Source: Caulobacter sp.
GTDB lineage: Bacteria; Pseudomonadota; Alphaproteobacteria; Caulobacterales; Caulobacteraceae
Length of the DNA stretch: 63,035 nucleotides
Assembly: GCA_028291265.1 (NCBI GenBank)
Contig: JAQGIK010000073.1
Location: 1 to 63,035 of the forward strand
Reading direction: 5' to 3'
In this document: piece after piece, positions 19,904 to 28,425 of the stretch
How the letters are laid out: each line of letters opens with the position of its first letter
How positions within the stretch are numbered: the stretch's first letter is position 1
Notes under the pieces: generated by a model
Seen by the model: only the letters and a program-made list of their open reading frames with translations
Told to the model about the DNA's origin: nothing
Database searches by the model: none
Program-made: the position numbers and the translations under genes

Positions 19904-21076
19904 CTACAGCCGCTCGATGATCGTCACGTTGGCCAGGCCGCCGCCCTCGCACATGGTCTGCAGGCCGTACTTGCCGCCGCGGTCGATCAGGGCGTTGACC
20001 AGCGTCGCCATCAGCTTCGCGCCCGACCCGCCCAGCGGGTGACCCAGGCTGATCGCGCCGCCGTTGACGTTCAGGCGGTCCGGGTCGGCGCCGGTGGCCT
20101 GCAGCCAGGCGACCGGCACCGAGGCGAAGGCTTCGTTGACCTCGAAGGCGTCGATGTCGCCGATCTTCAGGCCAGTCTTCTCAAGGGCCCGCAGGGTGGC
20201 CGGGATCGGGGCTTCCAGCATGATCACCGGGTCATGGCCGATGACGGTCATGTGGTGGATGCGGGCCAGCGGCTCGACGCCCAGCGACTTCAGGCCCTTC
20301 TCGTTGACGATGATCACGCCCGAGGCGCCGTCGCAGATCTGGCTGGAGGTGGCGGCGGTCAAGGCGCCGTCTTCCTGCAGGAGCTTGACGCCGCGCATGG
20401 CGTCCAGGCTGGCCTCGAAGCGGATGCCTTCGTCGACGGTGTGTTCTTCTTCGACGCCCTCGGCGGTCTTGATCTTCACCGGCACGATTTCGTTGGCGAA
20501 CTTGCCGGCCTTGGTCGCTTCGATGGCCTTGCGGTGGCTGTTGTAGCCGTACTCGTCGAGCAGGTCCTTGGTCAGGCCGTACTTCTTGGCGATCATCTCG
20601 GCGCCGGCGAACTGGCTGAACTGGATGTTCGGGTAGCGGGCCTGGATGTTGGGGCTCATGTAGCTGCCCATGCCGGCCTTCAGGGCCAGGATGGCCGGGG
20701 TGCCCATCGGCACGCGGGTCATGCTCTCGACGCCGGACGCGATGACCACGTCCATGGCGCCGCTCATCACCGCCTGGGCGGCGAAGTGGATGGCCTGCTG
20801 CGAGGAGCCGCACTGGCGGTCGACGCTGGTGCCCGGCACGCTTTCCGGCAGGGACGAGGCGAGGATGGCGTTGCGGGCGATGTTCACCGACTGCTCACCG
20901 GCCTGGCCGACGCAGCCGATGATGACGTCCTCGACCAGGGCCGGATCGGCGTCGACGTCCCGGATCAGGCCTTCCAGCACCTGGGCGGCGAGGTCGGCGG
21001 GGTGCCACCCGGCCAGCCGGCCACCCTTGCGGCCTCCGGCGGTGCGTTTGGCGGCGACGATGTAGGCTTCGGCCAT
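19904..21076 (-). CDS. Thiolase (acetyl-CoA C-acyltransferase)
   Basis: 390 residues, typical length. Catalyses thiolytic cleavage (or condensation) of 3-ketoacyl-CoA. Catalytic residues are visible: acyl-enzyme Cys89 in SVDRQCGSS, His346 in SLGHPLGGSG and Cys376 in LQTMCEGGG. The SLGHPLGGSGAKL version with a C-terminal CEGGG is common in degradative thiolases of actinobacterial/alphaproteobacterial lipid pathways. Monocistronic, with its own terminator. A candidate operator lies 42 bases upstream, shared in pattern with the OYE, SDR and phosphotransferase genes. Confidence 0.93.
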   Translation of the reverse strand: MAEAYIVAAKRTAGGRKGGRLAGWHPADLAAQVLEGLIRDVDADPALVEDVIIGCVGQAGEQSVNIARNAILASSLPESVPGTSVDRQCGSSQQAIHFAAQAVMSGAMDVVIASGVESMTRVPMGTPAILALKAGMGSYMSPNIQARYPNIQFSQFAGAEMIAKKYGLTKDLLDEYGYNSHRKAIEATKAGKFANEIVPVKIKTAEGVEEEHTVDEGIRFEASLDAMRGVKLLQEDGALTAATSSQICDGASGVIIVNEKGLKSLGVEPLARIHHMTVIGHDPVIMLEAPIPATLRALEKTGLKIGDIDAFEVNEAFASVPVAWLQATGADPDRLNVNGGAISLGHPLGGSGAKLMATLVNALIDRGGKYGLQTMCEGGGLANVTIIERL

Positions 21077-21117
21077 GGGATGCTCCCGAGGTTCTCGTTT
21101 ACGTTCGCGGTAAGATA

Positions 21118-21135
21118 AGCGAACGGCTGTTCGGA
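21118..21135. promoter_or_regulatory. Candidate operator, motif TTCRAAC-N4-GTTYGAR, site 3
   Basis: AGCGAACGGCTGTTCGGA contains a perfect CGAAC-GGCT-GTTCG inverted repeat, 42 bases upstream of the thiolase start. Confidence 0.5.
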
Positions 21136-21197
21136 CGTAAGTATGACCTAACGGCAGGCGCGCGCGGCATTTTTTGGCGCCGACCGCAGATTCCCTG

Positions 21198-21716
21198 TCA
21201 GTCCGTATGCACCCGCCGGAACTGCCCGCGCAGGTAGACCAGCGGTTCGTGCCCGGGGTCGAAGCGGACCTTGAGGATGCGGCCGATGAAGATGCGGTGG
21301 TCGCCGGCGTCGATGACCTGGGTGGTCTCGAGCTCGAAGTTGGCCATGCAGCCGGGCAGGATGGGGACGCCGTGGTCCCAGGTCTCGCAGGTCAGGCCTT
21401 CGAAGCGGTCGGCCGACTTCACTGTGAAGCGACGGGCCATGTCCTCCTGCTCTGCGTGCAGGACGTTGACCGAGAACTTGCCGGCCTGTTCGAGCACCGG
21501 CAGGCTGGAGGCCTTGAGGTCGACGCAGACCAGGGCCAGCGGCGGGTCGAGGCTGACCGAGGAGAAGGCGTTGACGGTGAAGCCGACCTGACGGCCGTCG
21601 GCGGCGCAGGTGGTGACCACGGTGACGCCGGTGGTGAAACAGCCGAAGGCGTCCCTGAGCGCCCGGGCGTCGGCGATCAGGTCGCCGTCGAGGGTGATGG
21701 TGCGGGACGGGCTCAT
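21198..21716 (-). CDS. Flavin reductase family protein
   Basis: 172 residues, split-barrel FMN-binding domain of the flavin reductase/HpaC type, which supplies reduced flavin to a monooxygenase. Landmarks are FTTGVTVVTT, VGFTVNAFSSVSLDPPLALVC and FSVNVLHAEQEDMARRF, then FIGRILKV near the end. No monooxygenase is adjacent; the nearest candidate flavin-dependent monooxygenase in the window is at 32191-33357. A stand-alone gene with a short gap to the glycosyltransferase. Confidence 0.88.
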   Translation of the reverse strand: MSPSRTITLDGDLIADARALRDAFGCFTTGVTVVTTCAADGRQVGFTVNAFSSVSLDPPLALVCVDLKASSLPVLEQAGKFSVNVLHAEQEDMARRFTVKSADRFEGLTCETWDHGVPILPGCMANFELETTQVIDAGDHRIFIGRILKVRFDPGHEPLVYLRGQFRRVHTD

Positions 21717-21756
21717 CGTCCCTTTCTGGAATGCGAAGACTGGCGGTGCAAGGGGT

Positions 21757-22665
21757 TCAGGCCGCGTGGCCGTAAAACGTCTGGCTGAACGGCGGGAACC
21801 AGAAGGTCTTGCCGAGGCCGCGCATCAGCCGGTCGAGCGGCATGGCGCGGTCCGGCGCCCCGAGGGCCCATTTGACCGCCACGACCGGCGTCCAGAGCGC
21901 CGTCTGCACCAGCCCGGCCAGCATCCAGCGGACAATTCCGGGGACATTCTTCTCGGCGGCGCAGTGCTCGCTGGGCCCCTGGCCGTAGGCGAAGGCGCGA
22001 CGCAGGGCGTAGGCCAGGGTCAGGCGCGAAGGGACCGGGTCTTCCCAGACGAAGGCGGCGTGGGCCCAGCCGAAGCGGGCGCCGGCGGCGGCCATCTGGG
22101 CGAACAGCAGGTCGTCCTCGCCGCCGCTGGCGTTGCGCGACGGGTCGAACGGCGCCGTGGGATGCGGCAGGGCGGCGCGGCGGATCAGGCTGTTGCCGCA
22201 GCCGTACCAGCTGTCGAGCCCGCGGGTATCGGTCGGGCCGTGGCGGGAGAAGAAGTCCTCGAGATAGGCGCGATGGCGGACGCCCTCGGGGGCGCGGCCA
22301 CGCACGGGGCCGAAGACGGCGTCGGCGCCCAGGGTCTGTTGCGCGGCGAGCAGGTCCGCCAGCCAGGTCGGCGGAGCTTCCTCGTCGTCGTCGAGAAAGG
22401 CGATCAGTTCGCCGGTGGCGACCGCCAGGGCTGCATTGCGGACGTTGGCGACGCCGGGGCGTGGCTCGTGGACGTAGCGGATGGGAAAGGGAGCGGTTAG
22501 CGCCTCGACAAAGGCCTGGGCCGACGGGACGGCGTCATTGTCGGCGACGATGAGTTCCAGGCCCGCAGGCTCAACCCCGCTCTGCGCGACGAGCGACGCG
22601 AGCGCCGTCGCCAGCCCGGCCGGGCGGCGCTGGGTCGGAACAATGAGGCTGACGCGCTCGGTCAT
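21757..22665 (-). CDS. Family 2 glycosyltransferase
   Basis: 302 residues. GT-A fold: nucleotide-sugar region VSLIVPTQRRPAGLATAL, LELIVADND, AFLDDDEE (metal-binding Asp cluster) and a GGEDDLLF acceptor/catalytic segment. A hydrophobic stretch near residues 240-262 (IVRWMLAGLVQTALWTPVVAV) suggests membrane association. It would transfer a sugar to an envelope glycan or lipid. There are no other glycan genes nearby, so the acceptor is unknown. Confidence 0.88.
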   Translation of the reverse strand: MTERVSLIVPTQRRPAGLATALASLVAQSGVEPAGLELIVADNDAVPSAQAFVEALTAPFPIRYVHEPRPGVANVRNAALAVATGELIAFLDDDEEAPPTWLADLLAAQQTLGADAVFGPVRGRAPEGVRHRAYLEDFFSRHGPTDTRGLDSWYGCGNSLIRRAALPHPTAPFDPSRNASGGEDDLLFAQMAAAGARFGWAHAAFVWEDPVPSRLTLAYALRRAFAYGQGPSEHCAAEKNVPGIVRWMLAGLVQTALWTPVVAVKWALGAPDRAMPLDRLMRGLGKTFWFPPFSQTFYGHAA

Positions 22666-22702
22666 GCCGTGAGGGTAGACGAGGCGGGTTGAGGAATGAT
22701 GG

Positions 22703-22730
22703 ACCTCCCTCCCCGAATGGGGAGGGAGGT
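22703..22730. terminator. Perfect 12-bp hairpin
   Basis: ACCTCCCTCCCC / GGGGAGGGAGGT with loop GAAT. The right arm touches the stop of the leftward sulfoxide reductase gene. There is no clear T-run, so it may be a terminator or a transcript-end protecting structure. Confidence 0.55.
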
Positions 22731-23227
22731 TAGCCCCCGAACGTCGCGTGCAGAATGGCCTCGATCCCCGCCTGGTCGACCGCGTCGAACGCCGCCGGCC
22801 TGTCGGAATCGACGTCGAACACGGCCAGCAGATTCCCGCTCGCGTCCTTCACCGGCACGACAATCTCGCTCTGGCTGTTCGCATCGCAGGCGATGTGGCC
22901 CGGGAAGACGTGGACGTCCTCGACCAGCTGGGTCTGCTGCGTCTCCGCCGCCGCGCCGCAGACGCCGCGGCCGTAGGCGATGCGCAGGCAGCCGAGCGTG
23001 CCCTGGTAGGGTCCGACGACCAGTTCGCGCTCGCGGGTCGGATCGACGACGTAGAAGCCGGTCCAGAAATAGTGGTCGAAGCTGCTGGCCAACATCGAGG
23101 CCACGGTCGCCATCCTGGCGGTGAGGTTCGGCTCGCCGTCCAGCACGGAGGCGATCTCCAGGGCCACCTCGGCGTAGCGGGCGGCCTTGTCGGCGGAGAG
23201 GGTGAGGTCGTTGAAGGCTTCGGCCAT
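22730..23227 (-). CDS. msrC: Free methionine-R-sulfoxide reductase (GAF domain)
   Basis: 165 residues. Reduces free L-methionine-(R)-sulfoxide using thioredoxin-recycled cysteines. The three catalytic/recycling cysteines are present at 80, 90 and 114 (TLGCLRIAYGRGVCG and GHIACDA), spaced 10 and 24 residues apart as in the E. coli enzyme (84/94/118). SQSEIVVPV and AVFDVDSD are also typical. I choose ATG 23227; an ATG 48 bases upstream would add a tail not found in the family. Cytoplasmic oxidative-stress repair; apparently monocistronic. Confidence 0.93.
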   Translation of the reverse strand: MAEAFNDLTLSADKAARYAEVALEIASVLDGEPNLTARMATVASMLASSFDHYFWTGFYVVDPTRERELVVGPYQGTLGCLRIAYGRGVCGAAAETQQTQLVEDVHVFPGHIACDANSQSEIVVPVKDASGNLLAVFDVDSDRPAAFDAVDQAGIEAILHATFGG

Positions 23228-23278
23228 GGGTCCGCATATAGGCCCATCGCCGAAAGCCGCAATGATGGGCCGCAACGA

Positions 23279-24244
23279 TCAGATGTCGAGCACGGCCAGC
23301 CGCTTGCCCGGGGCCGTGACCGGGCCGTAGTCCAGGGTCAGGCCGGACAGGTGGCTTTCGATGCGCAGCGAGACGGCGCGGTCGAGCTGGCGGGTGACGT
23401 GGGCGCTGCCCTTCAGGTCGCCGACCGCCAGGCCGGCCAGCGAGCGCAGGGTGTCGAGGTGGATCTGCACCACCTCCGGGTCGGCCTTGCCGGCTCCGCC
23501 GACCGCCGAGACGTAGCGGGCAAGGCTGGCGGCGGCCCGGGTCAGCACCCGGTCGCCGGCCTCGCTGGCCCGCTGGCGCAGGGCGTGCATCACCCGGCAG
23601 GCCATCTGGCGCAGCATGTGGTCGAGGCCGCCACGGCCCTCGATCAGCCGCTGAAAGGTGGCCATCTCGTCAATGATCTGGGCGCAGAGGAGGGCGCGGG
23701 CGGCGATGTCGACCTGATGGGTCCCGTCGCCCCGCCGGCGCAGGGGCCCGGCATAGCCCATGTCGTCGTCCCGGTTCTGGCGGCGGTCGGGGCCAACGTA
23801 TCCCGTGCTGATGACGAAATCGATCTCGCGCTGGCGCACCGTCGCCACCCGCTCCAGCACCCGGGCCGGGGTGAAGGGCTTGACCAGGAAGGCGTCGGCC
23901 CCTGCCGCCCGGGCGATCTCAACGTCGCGGCGCGTGCGCTCGGTGGTCAGCATGATGATCGGCAGGCGCGGGTCGGGAATGCGCGGGTCTTCGGTGATCG
24001 CCGCGTGGCGCACGGCGCGGGTGAAGGCCAGGCCGTCCATGACCGGCATCAGCCAGTCGGTGATGATCACATCGGGCCGGGTTCCGGCCATCATCCCCAG
24101 GGCCTCGGAGCCGCTCTCGGCGGTGACCACCCGGTCCACCCCCCCGGCCCGCAGCACGTCAGCGACGAGGCGGCGCGTGCTGTGGTGGTCATCGACCACC
24201 ATCACACACAGGCCCTCGAGGGGGTCAGGCAGCGCCGCGTCCAT
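23279..24244 (-). CDS. Response regulator with unclassified C-terminal domain
   Basis: 321 residues. Residues 10-135 form a receiver domain: acidic pair Asp18/Asp19 in VMVVDDH, phospho-acceptor Asp63 in ITDWLMPVMDG, and the conserved lysine in LVKPFTP. The C-terminal part (about 150-321) has no DNA-binding motif I recognise; it begins with YVGPDRRQNRDDD, a segment often seen in alphaproteobacterial CheY-like proteins, and continues as a mainly helical region. No histidine kinase is adjacent. It diverges from the PepSY operon over a 217-bp gap. The ATG at 24244 is preferred over a TTG at 24265. Confidence 0.85.
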   Translation of the reverse strand: MDAALPDPLEGLCVMVVDDHHSTRRLVADVLRAGGVDRVVTAESGSEALGMMAGTRPDVIITDWLMPVMDGLAFTRAVRHAAITEDPRIPDPRLPIIMLTTERTRRDVEIARAAGADAFLVKPFTPARVLERVATVRQREIDFVISTGYVGPDRRQNRDDDMGYAGPLRRRGDGTHQVDIAARALLCAQIIDEMATFQRLIEGRGGLDHMLRQMACRVMHALRQRASEAGDRVLTRAAASLARYVSAVGGAGKADPEVVQIHLDTLRSLAGLAVGDLKGSAHVTRQLDRAVSLRIESHLSGLTLDYGPVTAPGKRLAVLDI

Positions 24245-24356
24245 GGGTCTGTCCCTAGCGAACAACGGTTGCGGTCCGGTTACCGGCCGGTCTCATCCGG
24301 GCGCCGCCTTCGTTTTGCAAAGGATTCTTACTTGCCCTGAGCGTCAGGTCTGGTAT

Positions 24357-24373
24357 TTGCGAGCCGTTCTCAA
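24357..24373. promoter_or_regulatory. Possible Fur-type site upstream of the PepSY operon
   Basis: TTGCGAGCCGTTCTCAA is an imperfect inverted repeat resembling TGAGAAT/ATTCTCA-type iron boxes. It lies about 90 bases before the PepSY gene. Weak match, judged by eye. Confidence 0.25.
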
Positions 24374-24461
24374 CGTTTCCGGTCCGCCTCCCGATCATGT
24401 CGCATTCGCCGTCTTCTCCGACCCGCTCCAAGATCGACCAGGGGCGAGGCCGCCGCTGACC

Positions 24462-25127
24462 ATGGATGTCGCGGTGGACGAGACGAAGGTGGCCGCCAGG
24501 GCCAGGGCCCGGAAGCGGGCCCAGGCGCGGGCCGGTTTCCTGCGCGAGACGGTGCGCTGGCACTGGATCAGCGCCGCCATCTGCCTGGTCGGCATCGTGC
24601 TGTTCGCCGTCACCGGCATCACCCTGAACCACGCCCGCCAGATCGAGACCAAGCCGGTCGTCGCCAACCTGCGGGCCACGGCGCCGGCCCCGGTGATCGC
24701 CGCGATGAAGGCGGCCGAGACGGCCAAGGGCGCCCTGCCCGACGTCGCCCAGGCCTGGCTCCTCAAGACGGTGAAGGTCGAGGCGCCACAGAAGGCCGCC
24801 ATCGAGTGGTCGGACGGCGAGGCCTATATCGCCCTGCCCCGCCCGGGCGGCGACGGCTGGGTCACCATCGATACGGAAACCGGGGCCACCGAGGCCGAGC
24901 TGACGTCGCGTGGCTGGATCTCCTACCTCAACGACCTGCACAAGGGCCGCAACACCGGGCCGGTCTGGGCCTGGTTCCTCGACATCTTCGCCGCCGGCTG
25001 CATCGTCTTCTGCGTCACCGGCCTGATCTTGCTGTTCATGCACGCCCACGCCCGCAAGACCACCTGGTGGTACGTCGGCCTGGGGCTGTTCATCCCGCTC
25101 GTCCTCGCCCTCCATTTCATTCCCTGA
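24462..25127 (+). CDS. PepSY-associated transmembrane protein
   Basis: 221 residues. Three hydrophobic segments: about 34-54 (HWISAAICLVGIVLFAVTGI), 165-188 (FLDIFAAGCIVFCVTGLILL) and 198-219 (WWYVGLGLFIPLVLALHFI). The N-terminus is basic. The first segment and the LNDLHKGRNTG motif preceding the second are typical of PepSY-TM proteins that pass electrons across the inner membrane. First gene of a four-gene unit ending in apbE, with a 10-base gap to DUF2271. Confidence 0.85.
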   Translation: MDVAVDETKVAARARARKRAQARAGFLRETVRWHWISAAICLVGIVLFAVTGITLNHARQIETKPVVANLRATAPAPVIAAMKAAETAKGALPDVAQAWLLKTVKVEAPQKAAIEWSDGEAYIALPRPGGDGWVTIDTETGATEAELTSRGWISYLNDLHKGRNTGPVWAWFLDIFAAGCIVFCVTGLILLFMHAHARKTTWWYVGLGLFIPLVLALHFIP

Positions 25128-25137
25128 ACGGTTGTCC

Positions 25138-25647
25138 ATGCGTATCGCCCTGCCCGCCGCCCTGTTGACCGCCCTGGCCGCCTCGCCGGCCCTCGCGGCC
25201 GACCTCACCGTCGGCATCGAGATCCCCAGGATGACGGTGGCCGAGTACCACCGCCCCTACGTCTCGATCTGGATCGAGACGCCCGACGAGACGGCGGTGA
25301 AGACCTTGGCCGTCTGGTACGACACCAAGAATTCCAAGGGCGAGGGCGCCACCTGGCTGAAGGACATGCGCCAGTGGTGGCGCCGCACCGGCCGCGGCCT
25401 CGACAAGGCGGCGATCAACGGCTTCAGCGGCCCGACCAAGGCCCCAGGCAAGCAGCAGTTGGTGGTCCCGGCCGCCCGCCTGGCCGACCTCGCGCCCGGG
25501 TCCTACACCCTCGTCGTCGAGGCGGCCCGCGAGGTCGGCGGCCGCGAAGTCGTCAAGATCCCCTTCTCTTGGACCGGCAAGGGCGGCAAGGGCGGCTCGG
25601 CCGCCGGCGGCAGCGAACTCGGCCCCGTCACCCTGACCATCAAATAG
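25138..25647 (+). CDS. DUF2271 periplasmic protein, candidate flavinylation target
   Basis: 169 residues, signal peptide MRIALPAALLTALAASPALA. The mature domain matches DUF2271: RPYVSIWIETPD, VWYDT, WLKDMRQWWRR and a final LGPVTLTI. At residues 94-100 it carries NGFSGPT followed by KAPG, in the place where related proteins often read D-x-x-S-G-A-T, the motif to which ApbE attaches FMN through Thr. Here Asp is replaced by Asn and Ala by Pro, while the acceptor Thr100 is kept. With ApbE two genes downstream, covalent FMN attachment is plausible but not certain. Confidence 0.8.
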   Translation: MRIALPAALLTALAASPALAADLTVGIEIPRMTVAEYHRPYVSIWIETPDETAVKTLAVWYDTKNSKGEGATWLKDMRQWWRRTGRGLDKAAINGFSGPTKAPGKQQLVVPAARLADLAPGSYTLVVEAAREVGGREVVKIPFSWTGKGGKGGSAAGGSELGPVTLTIK

Positions 25648-25661
25648 CGAAAGCGACGACC

Positions 25662-26480
25662 ATGAGCCTGAAGCTGTTCTCCCGCGGCGCCGCCGCCGTG
25701 GCCTTCGCCGCCGCCCTCGCCGTCGCCGGCTCGGCCAGCGCCCACCGCCAGTGGATGCTGCCGTCGATGACCGTGCTGTCGGGGACCGATCCCTGGGTCA
25801 GCGTCGACGCGGCGGTGTCCAACGACCTGTTCGTCTTCGAGCACCAGCCCATGCGGCTGGAGAACCTGACCATCACGGGCCCTGACGGCGCCCCGGTCGA
25901 GGCCCAGAACAAGTTCACCGGCAAGTATCGCTCTGTCTTCGACATCCAGTTGACCAAGCCCGGCACCTACCGCGTCGCCAACGTTTCGGGCGGCATGATG
26001 GTCTCCTACAAGGTCGGCGGCGAGCAGAAGCGCTGGCGCGGCGCCCCGGCCGACGCGGCGGCCAACATCCCGGCCGGCGCCACCGAGGTGAGAAAGACGA
26101 TGAGCGACCGCCGCGTCGAATTCTTCGTCACCTCCGGCGCCCCGACCACCGACGCCCTCAAGCCGGTCGGCAAGGGCCTGGAACTGGTCGCCGTCACCCA
26201 TCCCAACGACGTCCTGGCCGGCGAGAAGGCCACCTTCGGCCTGCTGCTGGACGGCAAGCCGGCGGCCGGCGTCGAGGTCACCGTCGAGCCGGGCGGCACG
26301 CGCTACAACGACGAGCGCGGCGAGATCAAGACGACCACCGACAAGGACGGCAAGTTCAGCGTCACCTGGCCCAGGGCCGGCTACTACTGGCTTGAAGCCA
26401 CGGTGAAGGGCGCGGCCGACGCCGAGGGCGTCGAGCGCACCTCGGGCTATGTCGCCACCTTCGAAGTCCTCAAGGACTAG
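25662..26480 (+). CDS. DUF4198 periplasmic protein
   Basis: 272 residues with signal peptide (MSLKLFSRGAAAVAFAAALAVAGSASA) followed directly by HRQWMLPS, the family's typical mature start. Beta-sandwich character; the C-terminal half looks like a CNA-B/Ig-type repeat (AGEKATFGLLLDGKPAAGVEVTVEPGG, TDKDGKFSVTWPRAGYYWLEA). DUF4198 proteins are often found with metal- or flavin-linked envelope systems. Here it sits between the DUF2271 protein and ApbE, 14 bases after the former. Confidence 0.85.
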   Translation: MSLKLFSRGAAAVAFAAALAVAGSASAHRQWMLPSMTVLSGTDPWVSVDAAVSNDLFVFEHQPMRLENLTITGPDGAPVEAQNKFTGKYRSVFDIQLTKPGTYRVANVSGGMMVSYKVGGEQKRWRGAPADAAANIPAGATEVRKTMSDRRVEFFVTSGAPTTDALKPVGKGLELVAVTHPNDVLAGEKATFGLLLDGKPAAGVEVTVEPGGTRYNDERGEIKTTTDKDGKFSVTWPRAGYYWLEATVKGAADAEGVERTSGYVATFEVLKD

Positions 26481-26569
26481 CGCTGAACCGCGTTGTCATC
26501 CCGCCGGCGCTGGACGCCAGCGCCGGCGATCCGCCTGCAGGGCCGATCCTAAGGCTGACCGGCCCGACC

Positions 26570-27469
26570 ATGGGGGTCAGTTGGACCGTGCAGGCTTGCC
26601 CGCCGGCCGGCGTGAGCGCCGAAGACTTGCGGGTGGCGGCGCAGGCGGCGGCCAACGCCGTCGTCCTGCAGATGAGCGGCTGGGAGCCGGCCTCCGACCT
26701 CAGCCGGTTCAACCGCGCCAAAGCCGGAACCTGGCATGACCTGCCCGCCGATTTCGCCGCCGTCGTCGACCGCGCCCTGCACTGGGCCGGGGAGAGCGAC
26801 GGCGCCTTCGACCCGACCATCGGGCGGCTCACCGACCTCTGGGGTTTCGGCCCGGCCGGCCCGCGCGCGGAGCCGCCGGCCGGGCGGGAACTCGACGGCC
26901 TCTGGTCGCAATCGGGTTGGACCCGGCTCGAACGCCGCGGCGACGCCCTGCTCCAGCCCGGCGGCCTCGACCTCGACCTGTCGGGCATCGCCAAGGGCTT
27001 CGGCGTCGACGCCATCCTGCGTGCCCTGCAGGCCCTCGGCGTCCGCCACGCCCTGGTCGAGATTGGTGGTGAACTGCGCGGCCTGGGCGTACAGCCGGAC
27101 GGCCAGCCTTGGTGGGTGGAGATCGAGAGCCCGCCCGGCCTGACGGCCCCCGAGCCCGTCGTCGTCGCCCTGCACCGCCTGTCTCTGGCCACCAGCGGCG
27201 ACTACCGCCGCTTTCGCATGGACAGCGGCCGGCGCCGGTCCCACACGCTCGACCCGCGCACCGGCCAGCCCGTCGAGGCCGCCGCCGCCTCGGTCAGCGT
27301 GCTGGCGGAGACCTGCATGGACGCCGATGCTCTGTGTACGGTGCTGATTGTCCTCGGGCCGGACGCGGGGATGACCTGGGGGACCGAGCATGGCGTGGCG
27401 GCGTACTGGCAGCTCCGCGACGGCGGCGAGCGGATGACGCCCGCCTTCGCGACGATGCTGGAAGACTAG
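26570..27469 (+). CDS. apbE: FAD:protein FMN transferase
   Basis: 299 residues from ATG 26570. Transfers FMN from FAD onto Thr of target proteins in the periplasm. Landmarks are MGVSWTVQ, LSRFNRAKAGTW, DGAFDPTIGRLTDLWGFGP, DLSGIAKGFGVDAI, VEIGGELRGLG, the Mg-site region SGDYRRF and SHTLDPRTGQPV, and CMDADALCTVL. The family-like segment PILRLTGPT continues in frame upstream of this ATG back to the DUF4198 stop, but contains no ATG, GTG or TTG; a CTG at 26483 is the only near-cognate start. The true start may therefore be unusual. A strong hairpin (CCGGCGCTGG / CCAGCGCCGG, near 26507-26529) lies in this leader. Confidence 0.9.
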   Translation: MGVSWTVQACPPAGVSAEDLRVAAQAAANAVVLQMSGWEPASDLSRFNRAKAGTWHDLPADFAAVVDRALHWAGESDGAFDPTIGRLTDLWGFGPAGPRAEPPAGRELDGLWSQSGWTRLERRGDALLQPGGLDLDLSGIAKGFGVDAILRALQALGVRHALVEIGGELRGLGVQPDGQPWWVEIESPPGLTAPEPVVVALHRLSLATSGDYRRFRMDSGRRRSHTLDPRTGQPVEAAAASVSVLAETCMDADALCTVLIVLGPDAGMTWGTEHGVAAYWQLRDGGERMTPAFATMLED

Positions 27470-27472
27470 CGT

Positions 27473-27497
27473 CCTTCTCCCGCTTGTCGGGAGAAGG
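27473..27497. terminator. Bidirectional hairpin between apbE and kynA
   Basis: CCTTCTCCCG / CGGGAGAAGG, perfect 10-bp stem with a 5-base loop, placed between two convergent stop codons (27469 and 27510). There is no long T-run on either side. Confidence 0.55.
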
Positions 27498-27509
27498 GAC
27501 TGCATAAAT

Positions 27510-28340
27510 CTAGATCACCGTCCGTAGACTGAGCAATTCCGGGAAGAACGGCCGCTCCAGCGCCTTGACCAGATAGGCCACCCCCGCCGAGCCGCCGGTG
27601 CCGCGCTTGAAGCCGATGATCCGCTCGACCGTCTTCATATGGGCGAACCGCCACTGCTGCAGGCGATACTCGATGTCGACCAGCTTCTCGCCCAGCTCAT
27701 AGAGGTCCCACCAGGTCTCGGCGTCGCGGTAGACGGCGAGCCAGGCGGCCTCGACTTCCGAGTTGGCCTCGTAGGGCTGGGTCCAGTCGCGGTCGAGATA
27801 GGCGGCCGGAATGGCGAAGCCGCGCCGGGCCAGCAGGGCCAGGGCCTCGTCGTAGAGGCTGGGGGCGTTCAACGCCGCCGTCAGCTCGGCATGGAGGGCC
27901 GGGTCGCTCTCATGGACCTCCAGGGTGCGGGCGTTCTTGGCCCCGAGCAGGAACTCGATCTGGCGGTACTGGTAGGACTGGAAGCCGCTGCTGGCGCCCA
28001 GCGCGTCGCGGAAGCGGCTGTAGTCGAAGGGCGTCATCGTGGCGAGGATTTCCCAGGCCTGGATCATCTGGGTCTGGATGCGGCCCACCCGGCTCAGCAT
28101 CTTGAAGGCCGGTTCCAGGTCGTCGTTGCGGATGTGGCCGACGGCGCCCCGCAGCTCATGCAGACACAGCTTCATCCATAGCTCGCTCGACTGATGGATG
28201 ACGATGAACAGCAGTTCGTCATGCTCGCCCGAGCGCGGCGCCTGGGCGCCCAGCACCTTGTCCAGCTGCAGATACTGGCCGTAGCTCAGGGACTTCGACA
28301 GGTCCCAGGTCACGCCTTCGTACGGATCGTTCTCGCTCAT
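27510..28340 (-). CDS. kynA: Tryptophan 2,3-dioxygenase
   Basis: 276 residues, normal bacterial length. Haem enzyme that opens the indole ring of L-tryptophan to N-formylkynurenine. Landmarks are [49 protein letters not shown], and the haem-ligand region [20 protein letters not shown] with SAGVAYL. The ATG at 28340 is chosen; the frame extends upstream into an arginine/serine-rich non-homologous part. No other kynurenine-pathway gene is in the window. Confidence 0.95.
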   Translation of the reverse strand: MSENDPYEGVTWDLSKSLSYGQYLQLDKVLGAQAPRSGEHDELLFIVIHQSSELWMKLCLHELRGAVGHIRNDDLEPAFKMLSRVGRIQTQMIQAWEILATMTPFDYSRFRDALGASSGFQSYQYRQIEFLLGAKNARTLEVHESDPALHAELTAALNAPSLYDEALALLARRGFAIPAAYLDRDWTQPYEANSEVEAAWLAVYRDAETWWDLYELGEKLVDIEYRLQQWRFAHMKTVERIIGFKRGTGGSAGVAYLVKALERPFFPELLSLRTVI

Positions 28341-28425
28341 GGGCGCCGGTTTAGCCCGGTTGAGGACGCTTGTCCTTCCCCCGCGTCGCTCTGCTAGTCT
28401 CAGCCGCAAAATCAGGGAGGACGTG

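Noticed and set aside
20039..21118. Rightward 359-codon frame opposite the thiolase gene
   Set aside because: Composition is Gly/Asp/Val/His-rich without any motif; the opposite strand encodes an intact thiolase.
24255..24273. Fifth copy of the CRAAC-N4-GTTYG motif (CGAAC-AACG-GTTGC)
   Set aside because: The right arm matches at only three of five positions, so it is too weak to list.
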